A stretch of DNA of 64,000 bases from NCBI RefSeq assembly GCF_015352455.1, contig NZ_JADKPN010000001.1, forward strand, positions 248,001 through 312,000. Direction: 5' to 3'. Below, in pieces: positions 1 to 8,187 of the stretch. The stretch is from Nocardioides islandensis. Lineage in GTDB: Bacteria > Actinomycetota > Actinomycetes > Propionibacteriales > Nocardioidaceae. The stretch's first letter is position 1. Each line of letters begins with the position of its first letter. Made by a program: the position numbers and the translations under genes. The notes under the pieces were generated by a model that saw nothing but the letters and a program-made list of their open reading frames with translations, was not told the origin of the DNA and did no database searches.

Positions 1-194
1 GTGGACTCGTCGGTCGCGTCGCGGTCGACGTGGCGGGCATCGCCGGACGCAGGGGCAACGTCGGAGGCCGAGGCGGGGGCCGAGGCGGGGGCCGGGTCGA
101 GGGCGGGGTCGACGGGGGCGGACGCGGACGTCACGGAACCGTCGTCGTCCTTGTCGCCGCCGAGCGCCTCTTTGAGGCTGTCGAAGAAGCCCAT
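1..194 (-). CDS. Acidic, Ala/Pro/Asp-rich protein, N-terminal part only (cut by window edge)
   Basis: Read on the minus strand, an ATG at 194 opens a frame that runs off the window. It begins MGFFDSLKEALGGDKDDDGS and continues with low-complexity Ala/Pro/Asp/Ser sequence. A short amphipathic MGFFDSLK-type start followed by an acidic linker is seen in small actinobacterial cytoplasmic proteins that end in a folded domain such as LysM, but the diagnostic part lies outside the window. The plus-strand frame over the same bases is low-complexity and looks like its shadow. Function cannot be assigned. Confidence 0.5.
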   Translation of the reverse strand, partial: MGFFDSLKEALGGDKDDDGSVTSASAPVDPALDPAPASAPASASDVAPASGDARHVDRDATDES

Positions 195-270
195 GGCCGT
201 GAGTATCCGGCCCGACCACGTCGACGGGGCGGCAAACGGCGAGTTTCGCGGTCCGGGCGTGTCGCCGCTC

Positions 271-276
271 TAGTCT
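271..276 (+). promoter_or_regulatory. -10 box TAGTCT of a leaderless promoter
   Basis: TAGTCT matches the actinobacterial TAnnnT -10 element. It is followed by exactly six bases and then the GTG at 283, so transcription would begin at the start codon. No Shine-Dalgarno sequence is present. Confidence 0.55.
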
Positions 277-282
277 GCTGAG

Positions 283-1017
283 GTGGCAGCGACGAGCCCC
301 TCGGGTGACGAGGTCCAGCTCGTCGCCCACCACGTCGGCGCCACGGTCGAGCACCTCGAGCGCCGCATCGAGGCGCGGTTCGGTGACCGGGGCCTGACCC
401 GTGCGGCGCGCGACCTCGCCGACCTGGTGCGCCGGGTGGAGTCCGAGGCGGGCCAGTCGCACCGGCGGTTGCGGCGTACGACGCTCACCACCCGCGCGAT
501 CAGCGTCACGATCGTCGTGGCCACCGCCCTGGCGCTCGTGTTCAGCCTGCGCTCCGCCATCGAGGACGGCCTCGAGCACACCTCCGACTGGATCCCCTTC
601 GTCGAGAGCGTGATCAACGACCTGGTGTTCTCGGCGATCGCGGTGCTCTTCTTGTGGGCCTTCCCCGAACGCCGCGAGCGCCGGACGCTGCTCCAGCTGC
701 TGCACCGGCTGCGCTCGCTGGCGCACGTCATCGACATGCACCAGCTGTCGAAGGACCCGGAGCAGGTGCAGCCGACGTACGTCCGCACCGAGGCCTCCGT
801 CAGCCACGGCCTGGACGCCGACCAGCTGCACCACTACCTCGACTACTGCTCGGAGATGCTCAGCCTCACCGCCAAGACGGCCGCCCTCTGCGCCGAGCAC
901 AGCACCGACGAGGTCGTCCTCGACACCATCTCGACCCTGGAGACGCTGACCACCGAGCTCTCCAACAAGATCTGGCAGAAGATCTCGCTGCTCCCGCGCG
1001 CCGATGTCGCCCATTGA
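283..1017 (+). CDS. Hypothetical protein with two membrane segments
   Basis: A 244-residue protein with a GTG start placed six bases after a TAGTCT box. Residues about 1-65 are charged and helical. Two hydrophobic segments follow (about 70-92, VTIVVATALALVF, and 105-125, VINDLVFSAIAVLFLWAF). The C-terminal 115 residues are soluble, rich in His/Leu/Glu and probably helical. The arrangement suggests a membrane hairpin with both soluble ends in the cytoplasm. I recognise no named family, and the neighbours do not suggest a role. Confidence 0.75.
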   Translation: MAATSPSGDEVQLVAHHVGATVEHLERRIEARFGDRGLTRAARDLADLVRRVESEAGQSHRRLRRTTLTTRAISVTIVVATALALVFSLRSAIEDGLEHTSDWIPFVESVINDLVFSAIAVLFLWAFPERRERRTLLQLLHRLRSLAHVIDMHQLSKDPEQVQPTYVRTEASVSHGLDADQLHHYLDYCSEMLSLTAKTAALCAEHSTDEVVLDTISTLETLTTELSNKIWQKISLLPRADVAH

Positions 1018-1053
1018 CGTACACGGGACCGCTCGGCTGAGACGATGACCGCC

Positions 1054-3063
1054 ATGAGCGACACCAAGACGGTCCGGGCCGCCAGCGTCGCCGGGCAGGG
1101 TGTGGTCGTACGGCGCCTGGTGCTCGGCAGCGCGTTGATGCTGTTCCTCGAGCTGGCCCTGATCCGCTGGCTCGGGTCGAACATCGTGCACCTGTCGTAC
1201 TTCTCGAACTTCGTGCTGCTGGGCTCGTTCCTGGGCATCGGCATCGGGTTCCTCGTCAGCCGCCGGACGTGGACGCTCGTGCCCGCCGCGCCGCTGCTGC
1301 TGGCCGTGCTGGTGCTCGGCGTCGTCCTGTTCCCGGTCTCCCTCGACCGCACCGGCTCCGACGTCATCTACTTCACGTCGCTCCAGGCGAGCGGGCCGCC
1401 TGCCTGGGTCGTGCTGCCGCTGGTCTTCGTGGCCGTCGCCCTCGTGATCGCCGGTCCCGCCGAGATCGTCGGCCGGTGCTTCGCGGACCTGACCCCCCTG
1501 ACGGCGTACCGCTGGGACCTGGTCGGCTCGCTCGTCGGCATCAGCGCGTTCACGGTGCTGTCGTTCCTCTGGGCGCCGCCGGTCGTGTGGGGCGTGATCG
1601 TCGCGGTCGCGTTCGTCCTGCTCGTCCCGAACCTGAGGCGGCTCATCGCGACCGTGGCCGGCGTCGCCATCGTCGGCGTGCTGCTGATCGAGTCGACGGC
1701 CGCCAACACCAGCTGGTCGCCGTACTACAAGATCACCACCAAGGACCTCTCCGGGAACCCCGACTACGTCGACATCGCCGTCAACGGCATCCCGCACCAG
1801 CTGATGGCGCCGGCCCAGTGGAAGCTCGAGCAGGGCGAGCAGCAGTACTCCACGCCGTACGAGCGGATCAAGGACAACAGCCTCGAGAACGTCCTCATCG
1901 TCGGGGCGGGTTCCGGGTCCGACGTCGCCATCGCGCTCTCCAAGGGCGCCCAGCACATCGATGCCGTCGACATCGACCCGCGGATCATGCAGATCGGCGT
2001 CGACCGCAACCCCGACGAGGCCTACCAGGACCCGCGGGTCACCCGGCACGTCAACGACGGCCGTGCGTTCCTGACCGGGACCGACCAGAGGTACGACCTG
2101 ATCCTCTTCGCGCTGCCGGACTCCCTCACCCTGGTCAGCGGCGCCTCGCAGATCCGCCTCGAGTCGTTCCTGTTCACCCAGCAGGCGCTGGAGGAGGCCC
2201 GCGACCACCTGAAGCCCGACGGCTCGTTCGCGATGTACAACTACTACCGCGAGGACTGGCTGATCGACCGGCTGGCCGGCACCGCGCAGACCGTGTTCGG
2301 GCACACGCCGTGCGTCGACACGTTCGCCGGCGCCCAGGCCGTGGTGACCGCGGCCCTGGACGAGAGCCACCAGCAGTGCGGCGCGGCGTACCAGCCCTCC
2401 GGTGAGGTGATCGCACCCTCGACCGACGACCGGCCGTTCCTCTACTACAAGGGCGAGGGCTTCCCCACCCTCTACCTCTGGGCCATCGCGGGCATCCTGC
2501 TGGTCTCGGCCCTGGCCCTGCGGGTGCTCGGCGGGTCGTTCCGCTCGATGCGCCCGTACGCCGACCTCTTCTTCATGGGCGCTGCGTTCCTGCTACTGGA
2601 GACCAAGAACGTCGCGACGTTTGCGCTGCTGTTCGGCACGACCTGGCTGGTGAACGCACTCGTCTTCGCCGGCGTGCTCATGGTCGTGCTCGCCGCCGTC
2701 GAGACCGAACGACGGCTCCGCACGCCACGGCTGCCGGTGGTGTTCGGCGGCATCGCCGCGTCCCTCGCCCTGGCGTACGCCATCCGGCCGGACTGGCTGC
2801 TGCCGCTGCCGTTCGTGCCCCGGTTGCTGATCGCGGTCGCGCTGGCCTTCCTGCCGATCTACCTGGCCAACATCGCGTTCGCCAAACGGTTCAGCGACTC
2901 GGGCGACTCGCGCGCGGCGTTCGCGGTGAACATCCTCGGCGCCATCGTGGGTGGCTGCCTGGAGTACGCCGCCCTGCTGACCGGCTACGCGAACCTGCTC
3001 ATCGTGGTCGCCGTGCTCTACCTCATCGCGTTCCTGCTGAAGCCGCGCGTCTCCATGGCATGA
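1054..3063 (+). CDS. Polytopic membrane protein with an internal spermidine-synthase-like (SAM/Rossmann) domain
   Basis: About 669 residues. Residues 20-220 contain about six hydrophobic helices, starting RRLVLGSALMLFLELALIRW. A soluble Rossmann domain of the spermidine synthase/methyltransferase type follows (about 225-470), with NVLIVGAGSGSDVA as the nucleotide loop near residue 280 and DAVDIDPRIMQIG as the acidic second strand. The C-terminal third is again hydrophobic. Membrane-fused SpeE-like proteins are known in bacteria, but their substrates are mostly unknown; a polyamine product is only a family inference. ATG 1045 is an alternative start three codons upstream. The stop overlaps the next gene (ATGA), so the genes are probably coupled. 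Confidence 0.8.
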   Translation: MSDTKTVRAASVAGQGVVVRRLVLGSALMLFLELALIRWLGSNIVHLSYFSNFVLLGSFLGIGIGFLVSRRTWTLVPAAPLLLAVLVLGVVLFPVSLDRTGSDVIYFTSLQASGPPAWVVLPLVFVAVALVIAGPAEIVGRCFADLTPLTAYRWDLVGSLVGISAFTVLSFLWAPPVVWGVIVAVAFVLLVPNLRRLIATVAGVAIVGVLLIESTAANTSWSPYYKITTKDLSGNPDYVDIAVNGIPHQLMAPAQWKLEQGEQQYSTPYERIKDNSLENVLIVGAGSGSDVAIALSKGAQHIDAVDIDPRIMQIGVDRNPDEAYQDPRVTRHVNDGRAFLTGTDQRYDLILFALPDSLTLVSGASQIRLESFLFTQQALEEARDHLKPDGSFAMYNYYREDWLIDRLAGTAQTVFGHTPCVDTFAGAQAVVTAALDESHQQCGAAYQPSGEVIAPSTDDRPFLYYKGEGFPTLYLWAIAGILLVSALALRVLGGSFRSMRPYADLFFMGAAFLLLETKNVATFALLFGTTWLVNALVFAGVLMVVLAAVETERRLRTPRLPVVFGGIAASLALAYAIRPDWLLPLPFVPRLLIAVALAFLPIYLANIAFAKRFSDSGDSRAAFAVNILGAIVGGCLEYAALLTGYANLLIVVAVLYLIAFLLKPRVSMA

Positions 3064-4289
3064 CCCGCGTCGGCGTCCTCGGCGGCGGTCTCCAAGGCTG
3101 CTGCATCGCCCTGGAGCTGGCCTCTCGCGGGGCTCACGTCGTCCTGGTCGACGAGAACCCCGACCTGCTGACACGCACCGCGGTGGCGAACGAGGGCAAG
3201 GTGCACCTCGGCTACATGTACGCCGCCGACCCGTCGCTGCGGACCGCCCGCACGATGCTGTCCGGCGCGCTGGCCTTCGCCCCGTTCCTCCGTCGCCACC
3301 TCGGCGGCGACCTCGACCTGGCCACCTCCAGCCCGGCGGCGTACGTCGTCCACCGCGACAGCCAGCACGGCGTCGAGCAGGTCGCCGCCTACCTGGACGC
3401 CGTGCACGGGCTCGTGGCCGACGCGGCTCGAGTGCCCGGAGCGACGTACCTGGGCGGCGCCGTGACCGCGCCGCTGAGGCGCTGGACGGAGGCCGAGATC
3501 GAGGCGTGCTTCGACCCGGCCGAGGCGGTCGGCGTCTTCGACAGCCCCGAGGTCGCGGTCGACCCGCTCGCGCTGGCCTCCATCCTGCGCCGTCGCATCA
3601 CCGAGGAGCCGCTGGTCGAGGTGCGCACCGGGCACCGCGTCGAGGCGGTCAAGCGCACGGCCGACGAGCGCTTCGAGGTCACCGGGTTCCTGGTCGGGCA
3701 GCCCGGCGAGGAGTGGGACGAGCCGTTCGACCAGGTCGTCAACGCACTGTGGGGCGGGCGACTGGCGGTCGACGAGACGCTCGGCCTGCGCCCCGGCCGG
3801 CCGTGGCTGCACCGGCTGAAGTACGGCGTGAGCGTGCGGTGGCCCGCGTCGGCTCCGGCGCCGCCGAGCGCGACGGTCGTGAGCGGGCCGTTCGGCGAGG
3901 TGGTCCGCTACCCCGACGACACCGTCTACCTCACGTGGTACCCGGCCTGCCTGCGTGGCTACAGCGGAGAGGTCAGCCCCCCGACGTCCTGGGAGACGCA
4001 CCCCACGGGTGACGTGCGCGACGACATCGTGCGCGGGACGGTCCGCGGGCTGGCGCAGCTGGTGCCCGACCTCGCGGCCCTCGGCGACGAGCACCTGGCA
4101 GACGCCACCGTGAAGGGCGGCGTGATCGTCGCGTGGGGCGAGACCGACATCGACGACCCGCTCAGCGAGCTGCACCACCGCTTCGCGATCGGGGTCACCA
4201 GCGAGGACGGCTACCACTCGGTGGACCCCGGCAAGCTCACCATGGCGCCGCTGTTCGCGCAGCACTGCGCCGACCGGGTGGTGGCCTGA
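3060..4289 (+). CDS. FAD-dependent oxidoreductase of the DAO (D-amino acid/glycine oxidase) family
   Basis: A 409-residue protein. The N-terminus has the dinucleotide-binding motif GVLGGGLQGCCIALELASRG (residues 4-23) followed by an acidic residue (LVDENPDLL) for the FAD ribose. A C-terminal segment (GVTSEDGYHSVDPGKLTMAP, about 378-397) fits the end of the FAD-binding fold. It would oxidise an amine or hydroxyl carbon; the substrate cannot be read from sequence. It overlaps the spermidine-synthase-like gene by four bases (ATGA) and the glycosyltransferase by one base (TGATG), so all three are probably one translationally coupled unit. Confidence 0.85.
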   Translation: MTRVGVLGGGLQGCCIALELASRGAHVVLVDENPDLLTRTAVANEGKVHLGYMYAADPSLRTARTMLSGALAFAPFLRRHLGGDLDLATSSPAAYVVHRDSQHGVEQVAAYLDAVHGLVADAARVPGATYLGGAVTAPLRRWTEAEIEACFDPAEAVGVFDSPEVAVDPLALASILRRRITEEPLVEVRTGHRVEAVKRTADERFEVTGFLVGQPGEEWDEPFDQVVNALWGGRLAVDETLGLRPGRPWLHRLKYGVSVRWPASAPAPPSATVVSGPFGEVVRYPDDTVYLTWYPACLRGYSGEVSPPTSWETHPTGDVRDDIVRGTVRGLAQLVPDLAALGDEHLADATVKGGVIVAWGETDIDDPLSELHHRFAIGVTSEDGYHSVDPGKLTMAPLFAQHCADRVVA

Positions 4290-5338
4290 TGCCCCGGACG
4301 ATCACGGTCGGCGTGCCGGTCTACCGGGGCGCGGAGCAGGTGGGTGCGGCGCTGAGGTCCCTGCAGGAGCAGACCTTCACCGACTTCGACGCGATCATCG
4401 CCGTCGACGCCGCCGACGAGGAGAGCGCCCGGGCCTGCGAGCCGTTCCTCTCCGACGACCGCTTCTCCCTCACGGTGCAGCCGGCGCGCCTCGACTGGTT
4501 CGGCAACCTGAACTGGCTCCTGCAGCGGCCCCTCGGGGAGTTCTTCTGCTACCGCCAGCACGACGACACGACGGATCCCGAGTTCTTCGAGGTGCTGGTC
4601 GCGGCGGCCCGCGAGCGACCCGACGCGGCGGTCGTCTACGCCGACTGCCAGTGGCACGGCGGGCGCACCGACCTCGAGACGGCACCGTCCATCGAGGGCG
4701 ACGTGCTCGACCGGATGCGTCAGCACATCGAGCAGAAGCAGCCGGTGGCCGTGCGCGGGCTGATGCGCCGCGGCGCGGTCGAGCAGGCGGGGCCGATCCG
4801 GGGCGACGAGTTCCGCGGTCTGTCCGAGGTGTTCGTCTGGCTGGCCAAGCTGCTGCGCTGGGGGCCGTTCCTCCGCGTGCCCCAGCCCATGTACCACCGC
4901 CTCGACCACAGCACGAACTTCCACAAGCAGTGGTTCGACTGGCCCGAGGAGCGCGTCCGTGGCTCGTGGACCACGCTGTACACCGGGCTGATGGAGGCGA
5001 CGATGCCGGTCTGCCGCACGCCGGAGGAGCGCTTCTTCTTCCAGCAGCTGATCCTCGACCGCGTCGCGGTGGTGCGCCCGGGGCAGAGCTACCACTACCG
5101 AGCCGTCAGTCCCCACGAGGGCGGCGCCCTGATGCTCGAGTGCCTGCGCCGGCTGGACGCCGAGGGACGTCGCGACCTGCTCGACGTACCGGCCGAGCTG
5201 GCCCCCGGACTGGTCGACGAGGTGGAGCGCCTGCGTGCGGACAACCGCCGGCTGCGGCGTCGGCTGCGACATCTCCGGGGGCAGCAGCCCGCCGCAGGCG
5301 GCTGGTGGGACCGGGTACGACGGCTGGCACAGGGCTGA
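4289..5338 (+). CDS. Family 2 glycosyltransferase
   Basis: 349 residues. The N-terminus ITVGVPVYRGAEQVGAALRS and LQEQTFTDFDAIIAVDAADE is typical of the GT-A fold of GT2 enzymes. An acidic metal/nucleotide-sugar site is likely at YRQHDDTTDPEFF (about 88-100). The last 40 residues (VDEVERLRADNRRLRRRLRH) form a charged coiled coil. The ATG at 4289 overlaps the preceding TGA by one base, which fixes the start. It is the last gene of the unit beginning at 1054. A role in modifying a cell-surface or secreted small molecule is a contextual guess. Confidence 0.85.
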   Translation: MPRTITVGVPVYRGAEQVGAALRSLQEQTFTDFDAIIAVDAADEESARACEPFLSDDRFSLTVQPARLDWFGNLNWLLQRPLGEFFCYRQHDDTTDPEFFEVLVAAARERPDAAVVYADCQWHGGRTDLETAPSIEGDVLDRMRQHIEQKQPVAVRGLMRRGAVEQAGPIRGDEFRGLSEVFVWLAKLLRWGPFLRVPQPMYHRLDHSTNFHKQWFDWPEERVRGSWTTLYTGLMEATMPVCRTPEERFFFQQLILDRVAVVRPGQSYHYRAVSPHEGGALMLECLRRLDAEGRRDLLDVPAELAPGLVDEVERLRADNRRLRRRLRHLRGQQPAAGGWWDRVRRLAQG

Positions 5339-5362
5339 TATCGCTGCCGCTGGTCGACAGTG

Positions 5363-6277
5363 TCAGCGGTGCACCCGCAGGAGCGTGCTCTTCCCGAACA
5401 GGCTCTCGACCAGGTCGACCGCCAGGCGGGCGGTCTCGCTGCGGACGTCGAGGGCGGGGTTCAGCTCCACGATGTCGAGGCTCCCGAGCCGGCCGGTGTC
5501 GGCCACCATCTCCATGCACAGGTGGGCCTCGCGGTAGGTCGGGCCGCCCCGCACGGGCGTCCCGACACCGGGGGCGATGGTGTCGTCGAGGAAGTCCAGG
5601 TCGAGGCTGACGTGCACGTGGGTGTCGGGATCCAGGTCGTCGAGCGCCATCCGCATCGCCTCGCGCACGCCGACCTCGTCGAGGTAGCGCATGTCGAAGA
5701 CCTCGATGCGGTGCTCGTGGAGCAGGTGCTTCTCACCCAGGTCGACGTCGCGCAGGCCGATCTGCCGCACGTCGCTCGTCGCGAGCGCCGGCACGGCCCC
5801 GGACAGCTCGACCAGGTCCTGCGGGCCGTTGCCGGTGAGCACCGCGACCGGCATCCCGTGCATGTTGCCCGAAGGCGTGATGGAGGCGGTGTTGTAGTCG
5901 GCGTGCGCGTCGAACCAGAGCAGCCGCATCGGGCGACCCTGCTCGCGGCAGTGGCGCGCGACGGCGCTTACCGACCCGATGGCCAGGCAGTGGTCCCCGC
6001 CGAGCAGCACCGGCATCCGGCCGCCCGACACCTCGGCGTACACCGCGTCGTGCACCGACCTGTTCCACTCCGTCACCTCCGCGAGGTGGCGGTACCCGTC
6101 GACGGGCGGCGCCATCGGGTTGACGGGCCCGGTCAGGTCACCACGGTCGACGACCGTCGCACCGAACCGCTCGAAGGCGGCCTGGATGCCCGCGAGCCGC
6201 AAGGCCCCCGGGCCGAGGCGGCACCCCACGACGCTGGCGCCCACGTCCGTCGGGGCACCGATCAGGCTGACGTCCAA
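5363..6277 (-). CDS. rocF: Arginase
   Basis: Hydrolyses arginine to ornithine and urea. The 304 residues contain the manganese-ligand motifs of the ureohydrolase family in order: GGDHCLAIGS, WFDAHADYNT and SLDLDFLDD. The next segment, TIAPGVGTPVRGG, is closer to arginase than to agmatinase. The start is a TTG at 6277, unusual but preceded by GAGGAGGG. The gene is divergent from an amino acid permease, with operator-like palindromes between them, which suggests shared control by amino acid availability. An agmatinase or formimidoglutamase role is less likely. Formimidoglutamase would suit the hut genes, but those lie 7 kb away. Confidence 0.88.
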   Translation of the reverse strand: MDVSLIGAPTDVGASVVGCRLGPGALRLAGIQAAFERFGATVVDRGDLTGPVNPMAPPVDGYRHLAEVTEWNRSVHDAVYAEVSGGRMPVLLGGDHCLAIGSVSAVARHCREQGRPMRLLWFDAHADYNTASITPSGNMHGMPVAVLTGNGPQDLVELSGAVPALATSDVRQIGLRDVDLGEKHLLHEHRIEVFDMRYLDEVGVREAMRMALDDLDPDTHVHVSLDLDFLDDTIAPGVGTPVRGGPTYREAHLCMEMVADTGRLGSLDIVELNPALDVRSETARLAVDLVESLFGKSTLLRVHR

Positions 6278-6359
6278 CGTCCCTCCTCGCCGGCCCGTCC
6301 TCGTCGGCGCGGGCCGTCATCTCACCAGTCGAGCACGAGAGACAGCGGGCTTCTCGCGC

Positions 6360-6373
6360 GTGACCCAGGTCAC
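6360..6373. promoter_or_regulatory. Crp/GlxR-type palindrome GTGA-N6-TCAC
   Basis: GTGACCCAGGTCAC is a 6+6 inverted repeat with a 2-base centre. It matches the core of the Crp/GlxR operator (TGTGA-N6-TCACA). It lies directly upstream of a TACATT -10 box (6374-6379) reading toward the permease, that is, in the promoter spacer. Confidence 0.5.
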
Positions 6374-6379
6374 TACATT
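6374..6379 (+). promoter_or_regulatory. -10 box TACATT for the permease gene
   Basis: TACATT fits TAnnnT and lies 69 bases before the permease ATG. The GTGA-N6-TCAC palindrome occupies the -35/-10 spacer and the GntR-like palindrome lies just downstream of the expected transcript start. Confidence 0.4.
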
Positions 6380-6397
6380 CCGATCCGGTCGCCCAAG

Positions 6398-6410
6398 ATT
6401 GTCGGACAAT
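6398..6410. promoter_or_regulatory. GntR/FadR-type operator, ATTGTC-G-GACAAT
   Basis: Thirteen bases form a perfect inverted repeat around a single centre base. TTGTC-n-GACAA is the classic shape of FadR-subfamily GntR operators. It sits about 12-24 bases downstream of the predicted permease transcription start, where a bound repressor would block transcription. No GntR gene is in this window, so the regulator would act from elsewhere. Confidence 0.55.
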
Positions 6411-6448
6411 CCGTCCGACTGCAACGGTGGGCGAGAAGTAGGCACCCC

Positions 6449-8083
6449 ATGTCCGTCACCCCTGAGGTGCACGACGCCCCTCGCGCCGGTCACCTGAACC
6501 GTACGGTCGGCTTCTACGGTCTGATGTTCGTCTCGCTCGGATCGATCATCGGGTCCGGGTGGCTGCTCGGCGCGCTGAACGCCGCCGAGCTCGCCGGTCC
6601 CGCGTCGATCCTGGCGTGGTTCCTCGCGGCCCTGATGCTCGGGCTGCTCGCCCTCGTCTACGCCGAGCTCGGCGCGACGTACCCCGTCGCCGGTGCCGGC
6701 GGCCGCTTCTCCTACTACTCCCACGGCAGCGTCGCCGGCTTCACCGCCGGCTGGGCGGCCTGGCTCCAGGCCGTCTTCATCGCCCCCATCGAGGTGCTGG
6801 CCTGCATCGAGTACACCAACTCCGTCGGCTGGGTCGAGGACCACTTCAACATGATCCAGGCCGACAACGGCTTCCTGAACGTGCGGGGCTACGTCGTCGC
6901 GATCGCGCTGATGCTGCTCTTCATGACGATCAACCTGGCGGGCGCGGAGTTCCTCTCGGAGTCCAACACCTACGTCGTGCTGTGGAAGTTCGCGGTGCCG
7001 GTCCTGGCGATCCTGGTCGTGGCGACCCTCGAGTTCAACGGCGGCAACTTCACCACGGGCGGCGGGTTCATGCCCCATGGGATGCACGGCGTGTTCGCCG
7101 CGCTGACCGGCGGCGTCGTGTTCGCCACGCAGGGCTTCGAGCAGGCGGTCCAGTTCGCCGGCGAGGCACGCAACCCGCGACGTGACCTCTCGCGCGCGAT
7201 CCTGATCGCGATGCTGCTCGGCGCGGTGCTGTACTCCGCCCTGCAGATCGCGCTCATCGGCGCGGTCAACCCGAGCGACGTCGCCCACAACTGGGACGCG
7301 CCGCTGGGCAGCATCTCCAACGTCGGCGCGTGGTACACCCTCGCCCTGGCGGTCGGCGCCGGCTGGCTGGCCAAGGTGATCCTGGTCGACGCCGTGATCT
7401 CGCCGGCGGGCACGGGCATCGTCTACCTCGGGACGACGGCGCGGCTCTCGTACGCACTGGGCGAGGAGCGGGAGATGCCGGCCTCGCTGGCGAGCACCAA
7501 CGCCAAGGGCGTCCCGGTCGTCTCGATCCTGCTCGCGACCGTCATCGGCATGGTGGCGTTCGGTCCGTTCCCCAGCTGGAACTCGCTGGTCAACGCCGTC
7601 ACCGGCGCGACCGCCGTCATGTACGGCATGGCCCCGATCGCACTGGGTGCGCTGCGCGCCTCGGACGCCGAGCGGCCGAGGACCTACCAGGTGCCGATGC
7701 CCGGACTCGTGCTGCCGGCGTCGTTCGCGTCGGCGAACCTGATCCTGTACTTCGGCGGGTTCGACACCATGTACAAGGTCATCGGGGCGCTCGTCCTCGG
7801 CCTGGCCCTGTTCGCGATCGGCTCCAGCCAGGCGCACACCGGCGATCTCAAGATGGTCAAGCACGCGCTCTGGATCCCCGTCTGGCTGGTGGGGATGCTC
7901 GTGATCAGTGCGCTCGGCCGGTACGGCGACTCGCAGCTCAACGTGCTCCCCGCCTGGATCGACCTCCTCGCCGTCGTCGGCTTCAGCTACGCCGTCTACT
8001 TCTGGGCGGTCCGGCTGGCGCTTCCCCACGACGACGTCCAGGCACAGCTGGCCCGTGACGCCCACCAGCTCGCCCACATCTGA
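6449..8083 (+). CDS. APC-superfamily amino acid permease
   Basis: 544 residues with about 12-13 hydrophobic helices. TM1 carries the glycine-rich substrate motif (GLMFVSLGSIIGSGWLLGA, about 27-45), and the conserved TYPVAGAGGRF stretch follows TM2. The start at ATG 6449 is chosen because it lies just before this conserved region; the open frame upstream reads through the intergenic operators and is not coding. Divergence from arginase suggests arginine, ornithine or a related amino acid as substrate, but sequence does not fix specificity. Confidence 0.85.
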   Translation: MSVTPEVHDAPRAGHLNRTVGFYGLMFVSLGSIIGSGWLLGALNAAELAGPASILAWFLAALMLGLLALVYAELGATYPVAGAGGRFSYYSHGSVAGFTAGWAAWLQAVFIAPIEVLACIEYTNSVGWVEDHFNMIQADNGFLNVRGYVVAIALMLLFMTINLAGAEFLSESNTYVVLWKFAVPVLAILVVATLEFNGGNFTTGGGFMPHGMHGVFAALTGGVVFATQGFEQAVQFAGEARNPRRDLSRAILIAMLLGAVLYSALQIALIGAVNPSDVAHNWDAPLGSISNVGAWYTLALAVGAGWLAKVILVDAVISPAGTGIVYLGTTARLSYALGEEREMPASLASTNAKGVPVVSILLATVIGMVAFGPFPSWNSLVNAVTGATAVMYGMAPIALGALRASDAERPRTYQVPMPGLVLPASFASANLILYFGGFDTMYKVIGALVLGLALFAIGSSQAHTGDLKMVKHALWIPVWLVGMLVISALGRYGDSQLNVLPAWIDLLAVVGFSYAVYFWAVRLALPHDDVQAQLARDAHQLAHI

Positions 8084-8088
8084 CCGGC

Positions 8089-8144
8089 GCCGTGCTGGTC
8101 GGCGACACACCGACCCGATCCGGGTCGGGCTCGACCAGCACGGC
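8089..8144. repeat. Nested inverted repeat, CTGGTCG/CGACCAG family; probable permease terminator
   Basis: Outer arms of 13 bases (8089-8101 and 8132-8144, GCCGTGCTGGTCG and complement) enclose an inner hairpin CGACCC-GATCC-GGGTCG (8111-8127). A short TTT follows. It belongs to the palindromic family found at several intergenic sites in this window. Confidence 0.65.
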
Positions 8145-8175
8145 TGTTTGCCGGTCGTGGCGGGCTGACGGTGCC

Positions 8176-8181
8176 TACGAT
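8176..8181 (+). promoter_or_regulatory. -10 box TACGAT of a leaderless promoter
   Basis: TACGAT, then six bases, then the GTG at 8188. It has the same geometry as the other leaderless starts in the window. Confidence 0.5.
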
Positions 8182-8187
8182 CGCCGG

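Noticed and set aside
5363..6277. Agmatinase or formimidoglutamase instead of arginase
   Set aside because: The loop after SLDLDFLDD reads TIAPGVGTPVRGG, closer to arginase, and the hut genes are 7 kb away and not linked.
5360..6448. Long open frame running from inside the arginase gene into the permease
   Set aside because: It is antisense to arginase, its composition is low-complexity Arg/Asp/His/Val, and permease homology begins only at 6449. It is an effect of high GC content.
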